Source: JAGTVG01 sp964389805 (GTDB lineage Bacteria; Bacteroidota; Bacteroidia; Cytophagales; Cyclobacteriaceae). Taken from it: a stretch of DNA of 64,000 bases. The notes below the pieces were generated by a model. That model was not told where the DNA came from. It saw only the letters and a program-made list of their open reading frames with translations, and did no database searches. How positions within the stretch are numbered: the stretch's first letter is position 1; each line of letters begins with the position of its first letter. The stretch is from the NCBI GenBank assembly GCA_964389805.1, contig CAYMFU010000292.1:4252-68251 (forward strand), in the 5' to 3' direction. Position numbers and translations under genes: made by a program. Of this stretch, positions 37,169-44,898 are shown in pieces.

Positions 37169-37642
37169 ATGATTGTAAGGAAAGGTAGAAAAGAAGACCT
37201 GAGAAGTGCCTTAGGTCTGGTAAAGGAACTTGCAGTATATGAAAGTGCCATGCATGAGGTTAAAAATACTGTTGAGGAAATGGAGAAAGATGGATTTGGA
37301 AGTGAACCGGTATTTGGATTTTTTGTTGCTGAGAACAGTCAAGGTATAATTGGGTTATCCTTATATTACTTTAGATATTCTACCTGGAAGGGGAAAATAC
37401 TATATATCGAAGACCTGGTGGTTATGGAAAGATTTAGAAGAAGTGGAGCCGGGAGAATGTTAATGGAGGCTTCCATTCAGGAAGCGAAAAAACAGAATTG
37501 TAATGGAGTACAGTGGCAGGTGCTGGATTGGAATGAACCAGCAATAAAATTTTATGAAAAGTATAATCCTGTCCAGGATCCTGAATGGATTAATTTCAGA
37601 ATTGAAAAGGATCAGTTAGATAGTTATAAATCCAGTTCCTGA
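37169..37642 (+). CDS. GNAT-family N-acetyltransferase (diamine acetyltransferase-like)
   Basis: A 157-aa acetyl-CoA-dependent acetyltransferase. The acetyl-CoA-binding motif A is LVVMERFRRSGAGRMLMEASI (about residues 88-108), preceded by the KILYIEDL strand. The N-terminal VRKGRKEDLRSALGLVKELAVYE and the C-terminal LDWNEPAIKFYEKYN resemble spermidine/diamine acetyltransferases. The acceptor is not proven. It lies 9 bp after serS and its last 19 bp overlap the convergent DUF4286 gene. Confidence 0.88.
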   Translation: MIVRKGRKEDLRSALGLVKELAVYESAMHEVKNTVEEMEKDGFGSEPVFGFFVAENSQGIIGLSLYYFRYSTWKGKILYIEDLVVMERFRRSGAGRMLMEASIQEAKKQNCNGVQWQVLDWNEPAIKFYEKYNPVQDPEWINFRIEKDQLDSYKSSS

Positions 37643-37929
37643 AGTACCGTCTGAAAGGCCACGTGTTTATTTTTATACCTGAAATTATGCTCCTCTGCTA
37701 ATGTGTGTGCCGATTTATCCAGGAATTCCTGGATAAGCTCTATAGTATGGGTCATTAACTGTACAGAATAAGTTGAGCCTTCGTCTTCTATATTTAATAA
37801 GCGGAAAAATCGTACTGAAGAAAAGTATCCAGTGTTCATTATCTTAGGAATATAAACTACCTTCATCCAGTCGATCCAGTCAGCCTCTATGTCCTTTTCT
37901 ATATTATAAGTAATGTTATATAAGATCAT
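37624..37929 (-). CDS. DUF4286 family protein
   Basis: A 101-aa cytosolic protein beginning MILYNITYNIEKDIEADWIDWMKVVYIP, the recognisable DUF4286 N-terminus, with a ferredoxin-like alpha+beta pattern. The family is widespread in Bacteroidota and has no known function. Its 3' end overlaps the GNAT gene by 19 bp on the opposite strand. It is divergent from the carotenoid regulator, with about 170 bp between. Confidence 0.85.
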   Translation of the reverse strand: MILYNITYNIEKDIEADWIDWMKVVYIPKIMNTGYFSSVRFFRLLNIEDEGSTYSVQLMTHTIELIQEFLDKSAHTLAEEHNFRYKNKHVAFQTVLQELDL

Positions 37930-38097
37930 TTAAGAAGTTTTAGGAATATTTAATAATTTTAACATAAATTGAACTTATTGTGGTTTAATATCTCTTGAGA
38001 TGAACAAATATCTGTTAAAACTGTGTCCTTTTATAACAAATATTAAACAAAAAGGAACAAGACTAGTTATCACGATAACATTTAACGAATAATTTTA

Positions 38098-38988
38098 GTG
38101 TCAACATATTCAATAAAGGATTTAGAGCAGTTGTCAGGGATCAAGGCCCATACCCTCAGGATTTGGGAGCAGCGATATGATTTTATTAAACCAAAAAGAA
38201 CAGATACGAACATAAGATACTATGATGACAGTGATCTGAAATTGATCTTAAATGTATCCTTACTTAAGGAAAATGGTCACAAAATCAGTAAAATTTCCCA
38301 GATGCATTATAATGATATGCAGAACGAGGTTATTAAACTGACTGAAAAGAAATTGAGTTATCCGGAGCAGATCCATTCTCTTACTCTGGCGATGATAGAT
38401 CATGATGAAGAGCGTTTTGAAAAGATCATGTCTACTATAATTCTGCAACTCGGTTTTCAAATGACCATGATAAAAGTCATTTATCCATTCTTAGTTAAGA
38501 TCGGGATCTTGTGGCAGACCGGGGCAATAACACCTTCTCAGGAGCATTTTATATCTAATCTTATTCGGCAGAAGATGATAGTAGCAATTGATGGCCTTTT
38601 TGTTCCTGCTACAGACTATAAGAAAAAATATCTCCTCTTTCTTCCTGAGGGAGAACTACATGAATTATCATTATTATTCTCATCCTATATTTTAAAATCA
38701 AGGAAGAACAAAGTCATATATATTGGGCAGAGCACACCATTTGAAGATGTTATTAAAATTTATAACCAGTTAAAGCCTGACTATTTGCTGACAGTTCTTA
38801 CTACTCACCCACAACCCTGTGAATTACAACCCTATCTTAACAAGTTGAGCCAGACATTTCATAATACCCAAATTTTGATTTCCGGGCGGCAGCTTTTAAG
38901 TGAGGATCTGGAAACCGGTAAAAACATTCATCTTTTGAACAAACTGGAGGACCTTGTCGAGTTTGTAGATGAGAATAGTGAGGAATAA
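38098..38988 (+). CDS. MerR-family B12-binding regulator, CarH-like photoreceptor
   Basis: A 296-aa regulator with an N-terminal MerR HTH (YSIKDLEQLSGIKAHTLRIWE, residues 4-24), a helical cap domain (about 90-165) and a C-terminal cobalamin-binding Rossmann domain. It carries the CarH cap motif W-x9-E-H (Trp139, Glu149, His150) and E-x-H (Glu186, His188) at the cobalt ligand position; the Gly that usually follows is Ser here. In CarH, adenosylcobalamin makes a DNA-bound repressor tetramer that light destroys. It begins at a GTG, because no nearby ATG keeps the HTH. It lies directly upstream of, and on the same strand as, the sigma-crt operon, so repression of carotenoid synthesis in the dark is the natural reading. 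Confidence 0.85.
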   Translation: MSTYSIKDLEQLSGIKAHTLRIWEQRYDFIKPKRTDTNIRYYDDSDLKLILNVSLLKENGHKISKISQMHYNDMQNEVIKLTEKKLSYPEQIHSLTLAMIDHDEERFEKIMSTIILQLGFQMTMIKVIYPFLVKIGILWQTGAITPSQEHFISNLIRQKMIVAIDGLFVPATDYKKKYLLFLPEGELHELSLLFSSYILKSRKNKVIYIGQSTPFEDVIKIYNQLKPDYLLTVLTTHPQPCELQPYLNKLSQTFHNTQILISGRQLLSEDLETGKNIHLLNKLEDLVEFVDENSEE

Positions 38989-39011
38989 TTACAGGTCTTG
39001 GGACCTGTAAT
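38988..39011 (+). terminator. Stem-loop at the end of the CarH-like gene
   Basis: ATTACAGGTC and GACCTGTAAT form a perfect 10-bp stem with a TTGG loop, starting at the last base of the stop codon. There is no T run, so it may stabilise the 3' end or support Rho-dependent termination rather than act as an intrinsic terminator. Confidence 0.55.
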
Positions 39012-39213
39012 ATAATCCTGATGAATACAATTATCATTAAACAATCCTTCCTGCTATGCTATAATCCTGATCAATTTGTTTTCATTTCGAATTTAACACC
39101 CTCATTTATATGTTAATATAATCTGAAAATAGAGATGTAGATTTTCAGCTGTATAGATCAGGATCTTTATCATATATGACTTTCTTCACGTGAGGACTTT
39201 CCTGGGCAGATCA

Positions 39214-39487
39214 TTTGTTTAGCCAGGCAAAAGTTAAACAAAAGTGAAGCTATACATCAATGAATTGCATAGATTGTTTAACTTTTTATAACATTTTCAA
39301 AAAAATATTAAACAACAGAAATTTTTTCTTATATGATAAATGATGTAAAAAGCTGGATAACAGACAAATAACTCATTTTATTAATAATTTAGTAACATTT
39401 TCTTAATATTTTGTTTAATAAATATTTGTAATTAATAAACAAAATGAATTATATTTGTTTAAGTATACAAATCGAATCATTAAACAA
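39214..39487. promoter_or_regulatory. Array of TTGTTTAA/TTAAACAA sites, candidate CarH-like operators
   Basis: Six exact copies of one 8-mer occur in 254 bp: TTAAACAA at 39234, 39308 and 39480; TTGTTTAA at 39274, 39411 and 39455. A near copy, TTTGTTTAG, is at 39214. The first two copies extend to a perfect 11-bp inverted repeat, AAGTTAAACAA (39231-39241) and TTGTTTAACTT (39274-39284). The copies at 39455 and 39480 form another inverted pair flanking the predicted transcription start. One more copy (38043-38050) precedes the CarH-like gene itself. The 39012-39213 part of this gap holds nothing I can recognise. Confidence 0.7.
39425..39457 (+). promoter_or_regulatory. Promoter of the sigma-crt operon
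   Basis: -33 element TTTG at 39425-39428 and -7 element TATATTTG at 39450-39457, with a 21-bp spacer, match the Bacteroidota consensus. The -7 element shares bases with a TTGTTTAA site (39455-39462), so a bound repressor would block RNA polymerase. It implies a transcript start near 39463-39466, downstream of the ATG at 39444, which supports the start at 39495. Confidence 0.7.
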
Positions 39488-39494
39488 AACAAAT

Positions 39495-40004
39495 ATGACA
39501 GCTTTAGAATTTAGTTACAGCATCAGCAGCCTGACCAAATCTCTTAAGCCGGTTGCTTTCAGATTGACGAGAGACAATGAGGATGCGGCAGACCTTGTTC
39601 AGGAAACAGTTTTCAAGGCATTCTCAAACCGGGAGAAATTTACGGAAGGAACAAACCTGAAAGCCTGGTTATTTACCATAATGAAAAACACATTTATTAC
39701 TAATTACCAGAGAATGGTAAGAAGGAATACTTTCATCGATACTACAGATAATCTTCACTATATTAATAGTACCGATAACATTACTGAGAACTTGGCTTAC
39801 TCCAGTTTTGCTATGAAGGATATTAAAAAAGCCATTGATAAACTGGAGGAGATATACAGAAAGCCTTTTATGATGCATTTCCGTGGATTCAAATATTATG
39901 AAATCGCAGAAAAACTGGATATTCCAATAGGTACTGTAAAAAATCGAATTCATATTGCACGAAAAGAACTTAAAAGTCATCTGAAGGCCTATAGTAGAAT
40001 GTAA
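39495..40004 (+). CDS. ECF RNA polymerase sigma factor of the carotenoid locus
   Basis: A 169-aa sigma-70 family protein with region 2 (FRLTRDNEDAADLVQETVFK, then GTNLKAWLFTIMKNTFI) and region 4 (DKLEEIYRKPFMMHFRGFKY with the HTH IAEKLDIPIGTVKNRIHIAR). The ATG at 39444 lies upstream of the predicted transcript start and adds only an AT-rich tail, so MTALEFSYSI at 39495 is chosen. crtI starts 2 bp after the stop, making this the first gene of the carotenoid operon. No anti-sigma gene is adjacent, so its activity is probably set by expression, under the upstream CarH-like regulator. Its target promoters are unknown. Confidence 0.9.
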   Translation: MTALEFSYSISSLTKSLKPVAFRLTRDNEDAADLVQETVFKAFSNREKFTEGTNLKAWLFTIMKNTFITNYQRMVRRNTFIDTTDNLHYINSTDNITENLAYSSFAMKDIKKAIDKLEEIYRKPFMMHFRGFKYYEIAEKLDIPIGTVKNRIHIARKELKSHLKAYSRM

Positions 40005-40006
40005 TT

Positions 40007-41479
40007 TTGAAAACGGCTATTGTCATAGGATCCGGATTTTCTGGTTTGTCAGCAGCAACTCATCTCGCTGACAACAACCTGAAGGTAACTCTTCTCGAAA
40101 AGAATGATTCGCTCGGAGGTAGAGCAAGAATCTTTAGAGAACAGGGATTTACATTTGACATGGGACCAAGTTGGTACTGGATGCCTGATGTGTTTGAAAG
40201 GTATTTTAACAATTTTGGAAGATCAGCATCTGATTTCTATGAACTTGTCAGATTGGACCCATCCTACAAGGTAATATTTGGCAAGGAGGATGAAATAGAA
40301 ATCCCCGCTAAATACGAATTGTTTAAAAAAATGATTGAAGCCATTGAGGTAGGTGGGGGGGAAAATCTGGACAAATTTCTTGAGCAGGCGGCCTATAAAT
40401 ATAATCAGGGTATAAACAACCTGGTTCAGAAGCCCAGCCGTTCAATTACTGAGTTTATAAATTTAAAGCTGTTAATTGATGTGGTGAGAATGGACATTTT
40501 CATGTCATATGAAAAGCATATTAAGAAGTTCTTCCATCATCAAAAGATCCTCAGATTAATGGAGTTTCCTATTCTCTTTTTAGGCGCTATAGCTAAAAAC
40601 ACCCCAGCCCTTTATTCACTAATGAATTATGCAGATATAAAGCTGGGCACCTGGTATCCAATGGGTGGTATGAATAAAATCATAGAGGGTATGGTCAAAC
40701 TGGCCAGGGAGAAAGGAGTTACTTTTATTACAGATCAGGAAGTTCAGAAATTTGATATCCAAGAGAAAAAAATTAAAACCATTCATACTCAAAATGCTGC
40801 TTATTCTGCTGACATGGTGATTGCTGGTGCAGATTATCAGCATGTAGATTCTAAATTACTCCCTTCGGAATTCAGTAATTATGGAAAGGATTATTGGGAT
40901 AATAAAATTCTTGCACCCAGCGCTGTAATATTTTATTTAGGATTGAATAAGAAAATTAAAAACTTAAACCATCATAATTTGTTCTTTGATGCTGACTTTG
41001 GAGCGCATGTAGAAGAAATCTATACAAATCCTGGATGGCCTGAAAGGCCATTATTCTATGTTTGTGCTCCTTCAAAAACAGATCCTACTGTGGCACCTGA
41101 GGGCATGGAAAACCTGTTTGTTCTGATCCCGGTTGCAGCAGGAATTAAGGAAACTGATCAAATCAAAACACATTATTTTAATCAGATCATTGACAGAATA
41201 GAGAAGTATACAGGTGATAAAATCAAGGATCATATTATATTCAAACGTAGTTTTACAAGAAGGGACTTTATAAAAGAATACAATTCCTTTAAAGGCAATG
41301 CATATGGTCTGGCCAATACTTTAAGACAAACGGCTATCCTGAAACCAAGCATCAAGAATAGAAAAGTCAGGAATTTATATTATACTGGACAGCTAACCGT
41401 ACCCGGCCCAGGTGTACCTCCTTCTCTCATCTCAGGTGAAGTTGTGGCAAGGGAAGTTATCAAAGATAGGTACCATTGA
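40007..41479 (+). CDS. crtI: Phytoene desaturase
   Basis: FAD enzyme that introduces double bonds into phytoene, towards lycopene. The 490-aa protein starts at a TTG, which is required because the dinucleotide-binding motif GSGFSGLSAATHL begins at residue 8 and the next ATG is about 50 codons in. LGGRARIFREQGFTFDMGPSWY follows as usual, and the C-terminal FAD motif is YYTGQLTVPGPGVPPSLISG. It lies 2 bp after the sigma gene and 1 bp before crtB. The number of desaturations cannot be told from sequence. Confidence 0.96.
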   Translation: MKTAIVIGSGFSGLSAATHLADNNLKVTLLEKNDSLGGRARIFREQGFTFDMGPSWYWMPDVFERYFNNFGRSASDFYELVRLDPSYKVIFGKEDEIEIPAKYELFKKMIEAIEVGGGENLDKFLEQAAYKYNQGINNLVQKPSRSITEFINLKLLIDVVRMDIFMSYEKHIKKFFHHQKILRLMEFPILFLGAIAKNTPALYSLMNYADIKLGTWYPMGGMNKIIEGMVKLAREKGVTFITDQEVQKFDIQEKKIKTIHTQNAAYSADMVIAGADYQHVDSKLLPSEFSNYGKDYWDNKILAPSAVIFYLGLNKKIKNLNHHNLFFDADFGAHVEEIYTNPGWPERPLFYVCAPSKTDPTVAPEGMENLFVLIPVAAGIKETDQIKTHYFNQIIDRIEKYTGDKIKDHIIFKRSFTRRDFIKEYNSFKGNAYGLANTLRQTAILKPSIKNRKVRNLYYTGQLTVPGPGVPPSLISGEVVAREVIKDRYH

Positions 41480-41480
41480 T

Positions 41481-42332
41481 ATGACAAAACAACTATACGA
41501 TATCTCTTCACAAGTTTGCAGTAAGGTAATTACCAACCATTACAGTACATCCTTTTCAATGGGTATCCGTACACTTCATAAGAAATTCAGGATGCCAATA
41601 TATAGTATATATGGATTTGTTAGGCTGGCTGATGAAATCGTAGATACCTTTCATGATTACGATAAAAAGACCTTACTGGATTCCTTTAAATTGGATACTT
41701 ATCTTGCCATAGAAAAAAAGATCAGCCTGAATCCTATTCTAAATGCCTTTCAACTTGTTGTGAATCATTATAACATTGAAAAGGAATTGATCGATGCATT
41801 TTTATTAAGTATGGAAATGGATCTTTCTGAGAATGAACATAATCATGAAACCTATTCAAAGTATATATATGGATCGGCAGAAGTAGTTGGATTAATGTGT
41901 CTCAGGGTATTTGTTGAAGGAAATGGCAAGCTATATGATGAATTGAGAGAACCTGCCAGGAGACTTGGCGCCGCCTTTCAAAAAGTAAATTTTCTCAGGG
42001 ATATTCAAAGTGATTACCAGGAAAGAGGAAGAGTGTATTTCCCTGGAATTGATTTTGAGCACTTTAAAAACAACGAGAAGGATCTTATTGAACGGGATAT
42101 CCAGGAGGATTTTATATCTGCCTATGAAGGCATTGTCAAATTACCCAGGGGTAGCAGGAAAGGTGTTTACCTAGCATATATCTATTATTTAAAATTATTC
42201 CATAAAATTAAGAAATTGCCAGCCTCAGAAATACTTACGAGTCGCGTCAGAATACCCGATATGACAAAACTAGCATTACTTCTTCCGGTACTGGTTTCAA
42301 ACAATTTTTCTTCACCAGAGTTTTCAAGATGA
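41481..42332 (+). CDS. crtB: Phytoene synthase
   Basis: Condenses two geranylgeranyl diphosphates to phytoene, the first committed carotenoid step. The 283-aa protein, starting MTKQLYDISSQVC, has both Asp-rich magnesium motifs, LADEIVDTFHD and LRDIQSDYQERGRVYFP. An ORF open from 41412 overlaps crtI, but the ATG at 41481, 1 bp after the crtI stop, is the natural start. ispH follows 1 bp downstream. Confidence 0.96.
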   Translation: MTKQLYDISSQVCSKVITNHYSTSFSMGIRTLHKKFRMPIYSIYGFVRLADEIVDTFHDYDKKTLLDSFKLDTYLAIEKKISLNPILNAFQLVVNHYNIEKELIDAFLLSMEMDLSENEHNHETYSKYIYGSAEVVGLMCLRVFVEGNGKLYDELREPARRLGAAFQKVNFLRDIQSDYQERGRVYFPGIDFEHFKNNEKDLIERDIQEDFISAYEGIVKLPRGSRKGVYLAYIYYLKLFHKIKKLPASEILTSRVRIPDMTKLALLLPVLVSNNFSSPEFSR

Positions 42333-42333
42333 T

Positions 42334-43197
42334 ATGAACAATCTAAAGGTGGATATCGACACAAATTCTGGCTTTTGTTTCGGAGTTGTCTATGCCATTG
42401 ATATGGCAGAGGAAATTCTGGACGAACAGGATTATCTATATTGCCTTGGTGACATTGTTCATAATGATGCCGAAGTTAAACGACTTGAAGAAAAAGGATT
42501 GAAGATCATTGGCCATGAATTTTTAAGATCGCTCAAAAACGAAAGAGTGTTAATAAGAGCCCATGGCGAACCTCCGGAAACCTATAAATTGGCAGTTGAA
42601 AATAATCTTGAATTGATTGATGCCTCATGCCCTGTAGTACTTAAATTGCAGAACCGGATTAAAAAAGCCCACGACCGTGATGAAAAGATATATATATATG
42701 GGAAACACGGTCATGCGGAAGTATTGGGTCTATTGGGACAAACAAAAAATGAGGCAACTGTCTTTTCCGATTTAAAAGAGCTGGATATTTCTAAAATACC
42801 AGGGAAAATATCATTGTACAGCCAGACCACTAAAAGTATGGATTCCTTTTACAATATCTCGAGTGAACTACAAAAGGCTGGTTTAGAAGTCAATGAGAAC
42901 GATACGATATGCAGGCAGGTTTCAAACCGCGATAAGGATCTAAGAGACTTTGCAAGTAAGTACGACATAATTATATTTGTTTCCGGTACTAAGTCGTCAA
43001 ATGGAAAAGTTTTATTTCAGGTATGTAAAGACCGGAATCCAAATACACATTTCATTTCTGATCCTGAGAAACTTGACATTTCATGGTTTAGCTCTAATGT
43101 CTCGGTTGGTATATGCGGAGCAACCTCCACACCTATGTGGTTAATGGAGGAGGTGAAACTAAAAATTCTAAACCTAAATATTAATAATGTGGCTTAA
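42334..43197 (+). CDS. ispH: 4-hydroxy-3-methylbut-2-enyl diphosphate reductase
   Basis: Last enzyme of the MEP pathway, a [4Fe-4S] enzyme that makes IPP and DMAPP. The 287-aa protein keeps the three cluster cysteines: Cys15 (GFCFGV), Cys99 (DASCPVV) and Cys261 (ICGATSTP), and the catalytic Glu in the SQTTKS region neighbourhood is expected. It is inside the carotenoid operon, 1 bp after crtB and overlapping crtZ by 11 bp, so precursor supply and carotenoid synthesis would be co-induced. Confidence 0.95.
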   Translation: MNNLKVDIDTNSGFCFGVVYAIDMAEEILDEQDYLYCLGDIVHNDAEVKRLEEKGLKIIGHEFLRSLKNERVLIRAHGEPPETYKLAVENNLELIDASCPVVLKLQNRIKKAHDRDEKIYIYGKHGHAEVLGLLGQTKNEATVFSDLKELDISKIPGKISLYSQTTKSMDSFYNISSELQKAGLEVNENDTICRQVSNRDKDLRDFASKYDIIIFVSGTKSSNGKVLFQVCKDRNPNTHFISDPEKLDISWFSSNVSVGICGATSTPMWLMEEVKLKILNLNINNVA

Positions 43198-43630
43198 TAT
43201 AACCTTATTCATCCTCACTTTCTTTTTTATGGAGTTTGTTGCATGGTTTACACACAAGTATATCATGCACGGTTTTTTATGGTCATGGCATGCATCGCAT
43301 CACAAATTACGAAAGGAAATTTTTGAAAAGAATGACCTTTTTGCAGTCGTATTCAGTATTCCAGCCATTATATTAATTATCCTTGGGAGTTATTTTTCCA
43401 TCACAGAACTTATGTTCATTGGTTTTGGAATAACAGCTTATGGGATTTTCTACTTGATTTTTCATGATATAATAGTGCACCGACGAATACAGATAATGTT
43501 CAAAGCAAAATCAAAGTACATGAAACGGATTATGAATGCCCATTATACCCATCATAACAAACATACTAAGCACGGGTGTGAGGCATTCGGATTTTTATAT
43601 GCACCAAAAAAATATACACCGCAAAAATAA
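43187..43630 (+). CDS. crtZ: Beta-carotene hydroxylase
   Basis: Di-iron membrane enzyme that hydroxylates beta-ionone rings to give zeaxanthin. The 147-aa protein has four membrane segments and the full set of His boxes: HKYIMH, HASHH, HDIIVHRR and HYTHHNKH. It overlaps ispH by 11 bp and ends the operon. A lycopene cyclase, needed to form the rings, is not in the window and must be elsewhere. Confidence 0.95.
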   Translation: MWLNITLFILTFFFMEFVAWFTHKYIMHGFLWSWHASHHKLRKEIFEKNDLFAVVFSIPAIILIILGSYFSITELMFIGFGITAYGIFYLIFHDIIVHRRIQIMFKAKSKYMKRIMNAHYTHHNKHTKHGCEAFGFLYAPKKYTPQK

Positions 43631-43685
43631 ATTAACCGTTGAGATATATTAATTATCTTTAGATCGGTAAATCATTTTTAACACA

Positions 43686-44822
43686 ATGAAATATAGAATT
43701 TATATTTTACTATTTAGCATCTCAATCCTATTTTTTCGATGTACAATTAACTATAATAAGATGGAAAGAATTAAATCAGAACCCTTTGGCAAGGCTCCAG
43801 ATGGTACGCCCGTTGAGCTTTTTACACTTACGAATATTAATGGAGTTTCAGCTCAGATTACCAATTATGGAGGAGTTATAACGACACTCCATGTTCCGGA
43901 TAAAAATGGAGACTTTGTGGATGTGGTACTTGGATATTACACTCTTGACGAATATCTCAAGAAAAGCCCACATTTCGGGGCTCTGGTCGGAAGATTTGGA
44001 AACAGGATCGCCAATGGGAGATTTACTCTGGATGGGGTAGAATACCAGTTGGCCATCAATAATGGTCCAAATCATCTTCATGGTGGTCTGGTAGGTTTCG
44101 ACAAGAAAGTATGGAAACCTGAAATTATCACAGAAGAAAATGCTTCTGCACTTAAGTTGACCTATTTAAGTCCGGATGGTGAAGAAAACTACCCGGGAAA
44201 TTTGAATGTTGAAGCAATTTATAAACTAAACGATGATAATGAACTCATCCTGACCTTTAATGCAAGGACTGATAAAAAAACGGTTTTAAATTTAACAAAT
44301 CATTCCTATTTTAACCTCAAAGGTCATGGTAATGGTGATATACTTGATCATGAAATTCAATTCAATTCCAGGGAATTAGTCGCCATTGACAGCACTTCAA
44401 TACCTCTTGGCCCTTTAATGAATGTTACAAATACTCCTTTTGATTTTCAGGAGCCGAAACCTATTGGCAAGGATATTGAAGCTGATGACCAACAAATTAG
44501 AAACGCCGGAGGATATGATCATTCATTTGTGGTTGACGGGTATAATAAGGATTTGAAACTTGCATGTACAGTCCGGGAGCCTGCTTCCGGAAGGATCATG
44601 GAGGTATGGACAACCCAACCGGCAGTTCAATTTTACACCAGTAACTTCCTTGATGGGAGTATTAAAGGAAAAGATGGGAAAGTATATTATAAAAGATATG
44701 CTTTCTGCCTTGAAACTCAGCATTATCCGGACTCACCAAATCATCCGGAATATCCGTCAACAGTACTGGATCCGGGTGAGGTATATGATCAGACTACCGT
44801 TTACAAATTCCTCGCAGAGTAA
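43686..44822 (+). CDS. galM: Aldose 1-epimerase (mutarotase) lipoprotein
   Basis: Interconverts alpha and beta anomers of sugars such as galactose or glucose. The 378-aa protein has a lipoprotein signal (ISILFFRC, Cys19), so it is anchored in the envelope, unlike cytosolic E. coli GalM. Family motifs are GRFGNRIANGRFTLDG, NHLHGG, the catalytic His in NHSYFNLKG and the catalytic Glu in LETQHYPDSPNHPEYPS. It is 55 bp after crtZ but functionally unrelated; it converges on the DUF4038 hydrolase. Confidence 0.94.
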   Translation: MKYRIYILLFSISILFFRCTINYNKMERIKSEPFGKAPDGTPVELFTLTNINGVSAQITNYGGVITTLHVPDKNGDFVDVVLGYYTLDEYLKKSPHFGALVGRFGNRIANGRFTLDGVEYQLAINNGPNHLHGGLVGFDKKVWKPEIITEENASALKLTYLSPDGEENYPGNLNVEAIYKLNDDNELILTFNARTDKKTVLNLTNHSYFNLKGHGNGDILDHEIQFNSRELVAIDSTSIPLGPLMNVTNTPFDFQEPKPIGKDIEADDQQIRNAGGYDHSFVVDGYNKDLKLACTVREPASGRIMEVWTTQPAVQFYTSNFLDGSIKGKDGKVYYKRYAFCLETQHYPDSPNHPEYPSTVLDPGEVYDQTTVYKFLAE

Positions 44823-44898
44823 TTGGCTTAGTAGATTAAGTGTTGCCTTAAATCCAATGAGATTCTTTAGAGCTTCAATTCTTGAGATAATTATAAAA

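Noticed and set aside
39444..39494. Longer N-terminus of the crt sigma factor from ATG 39444
   Set aside because: The -7 element at 39450-39457 places the transcript start after this ATG, and the extra residues match no sigma region.
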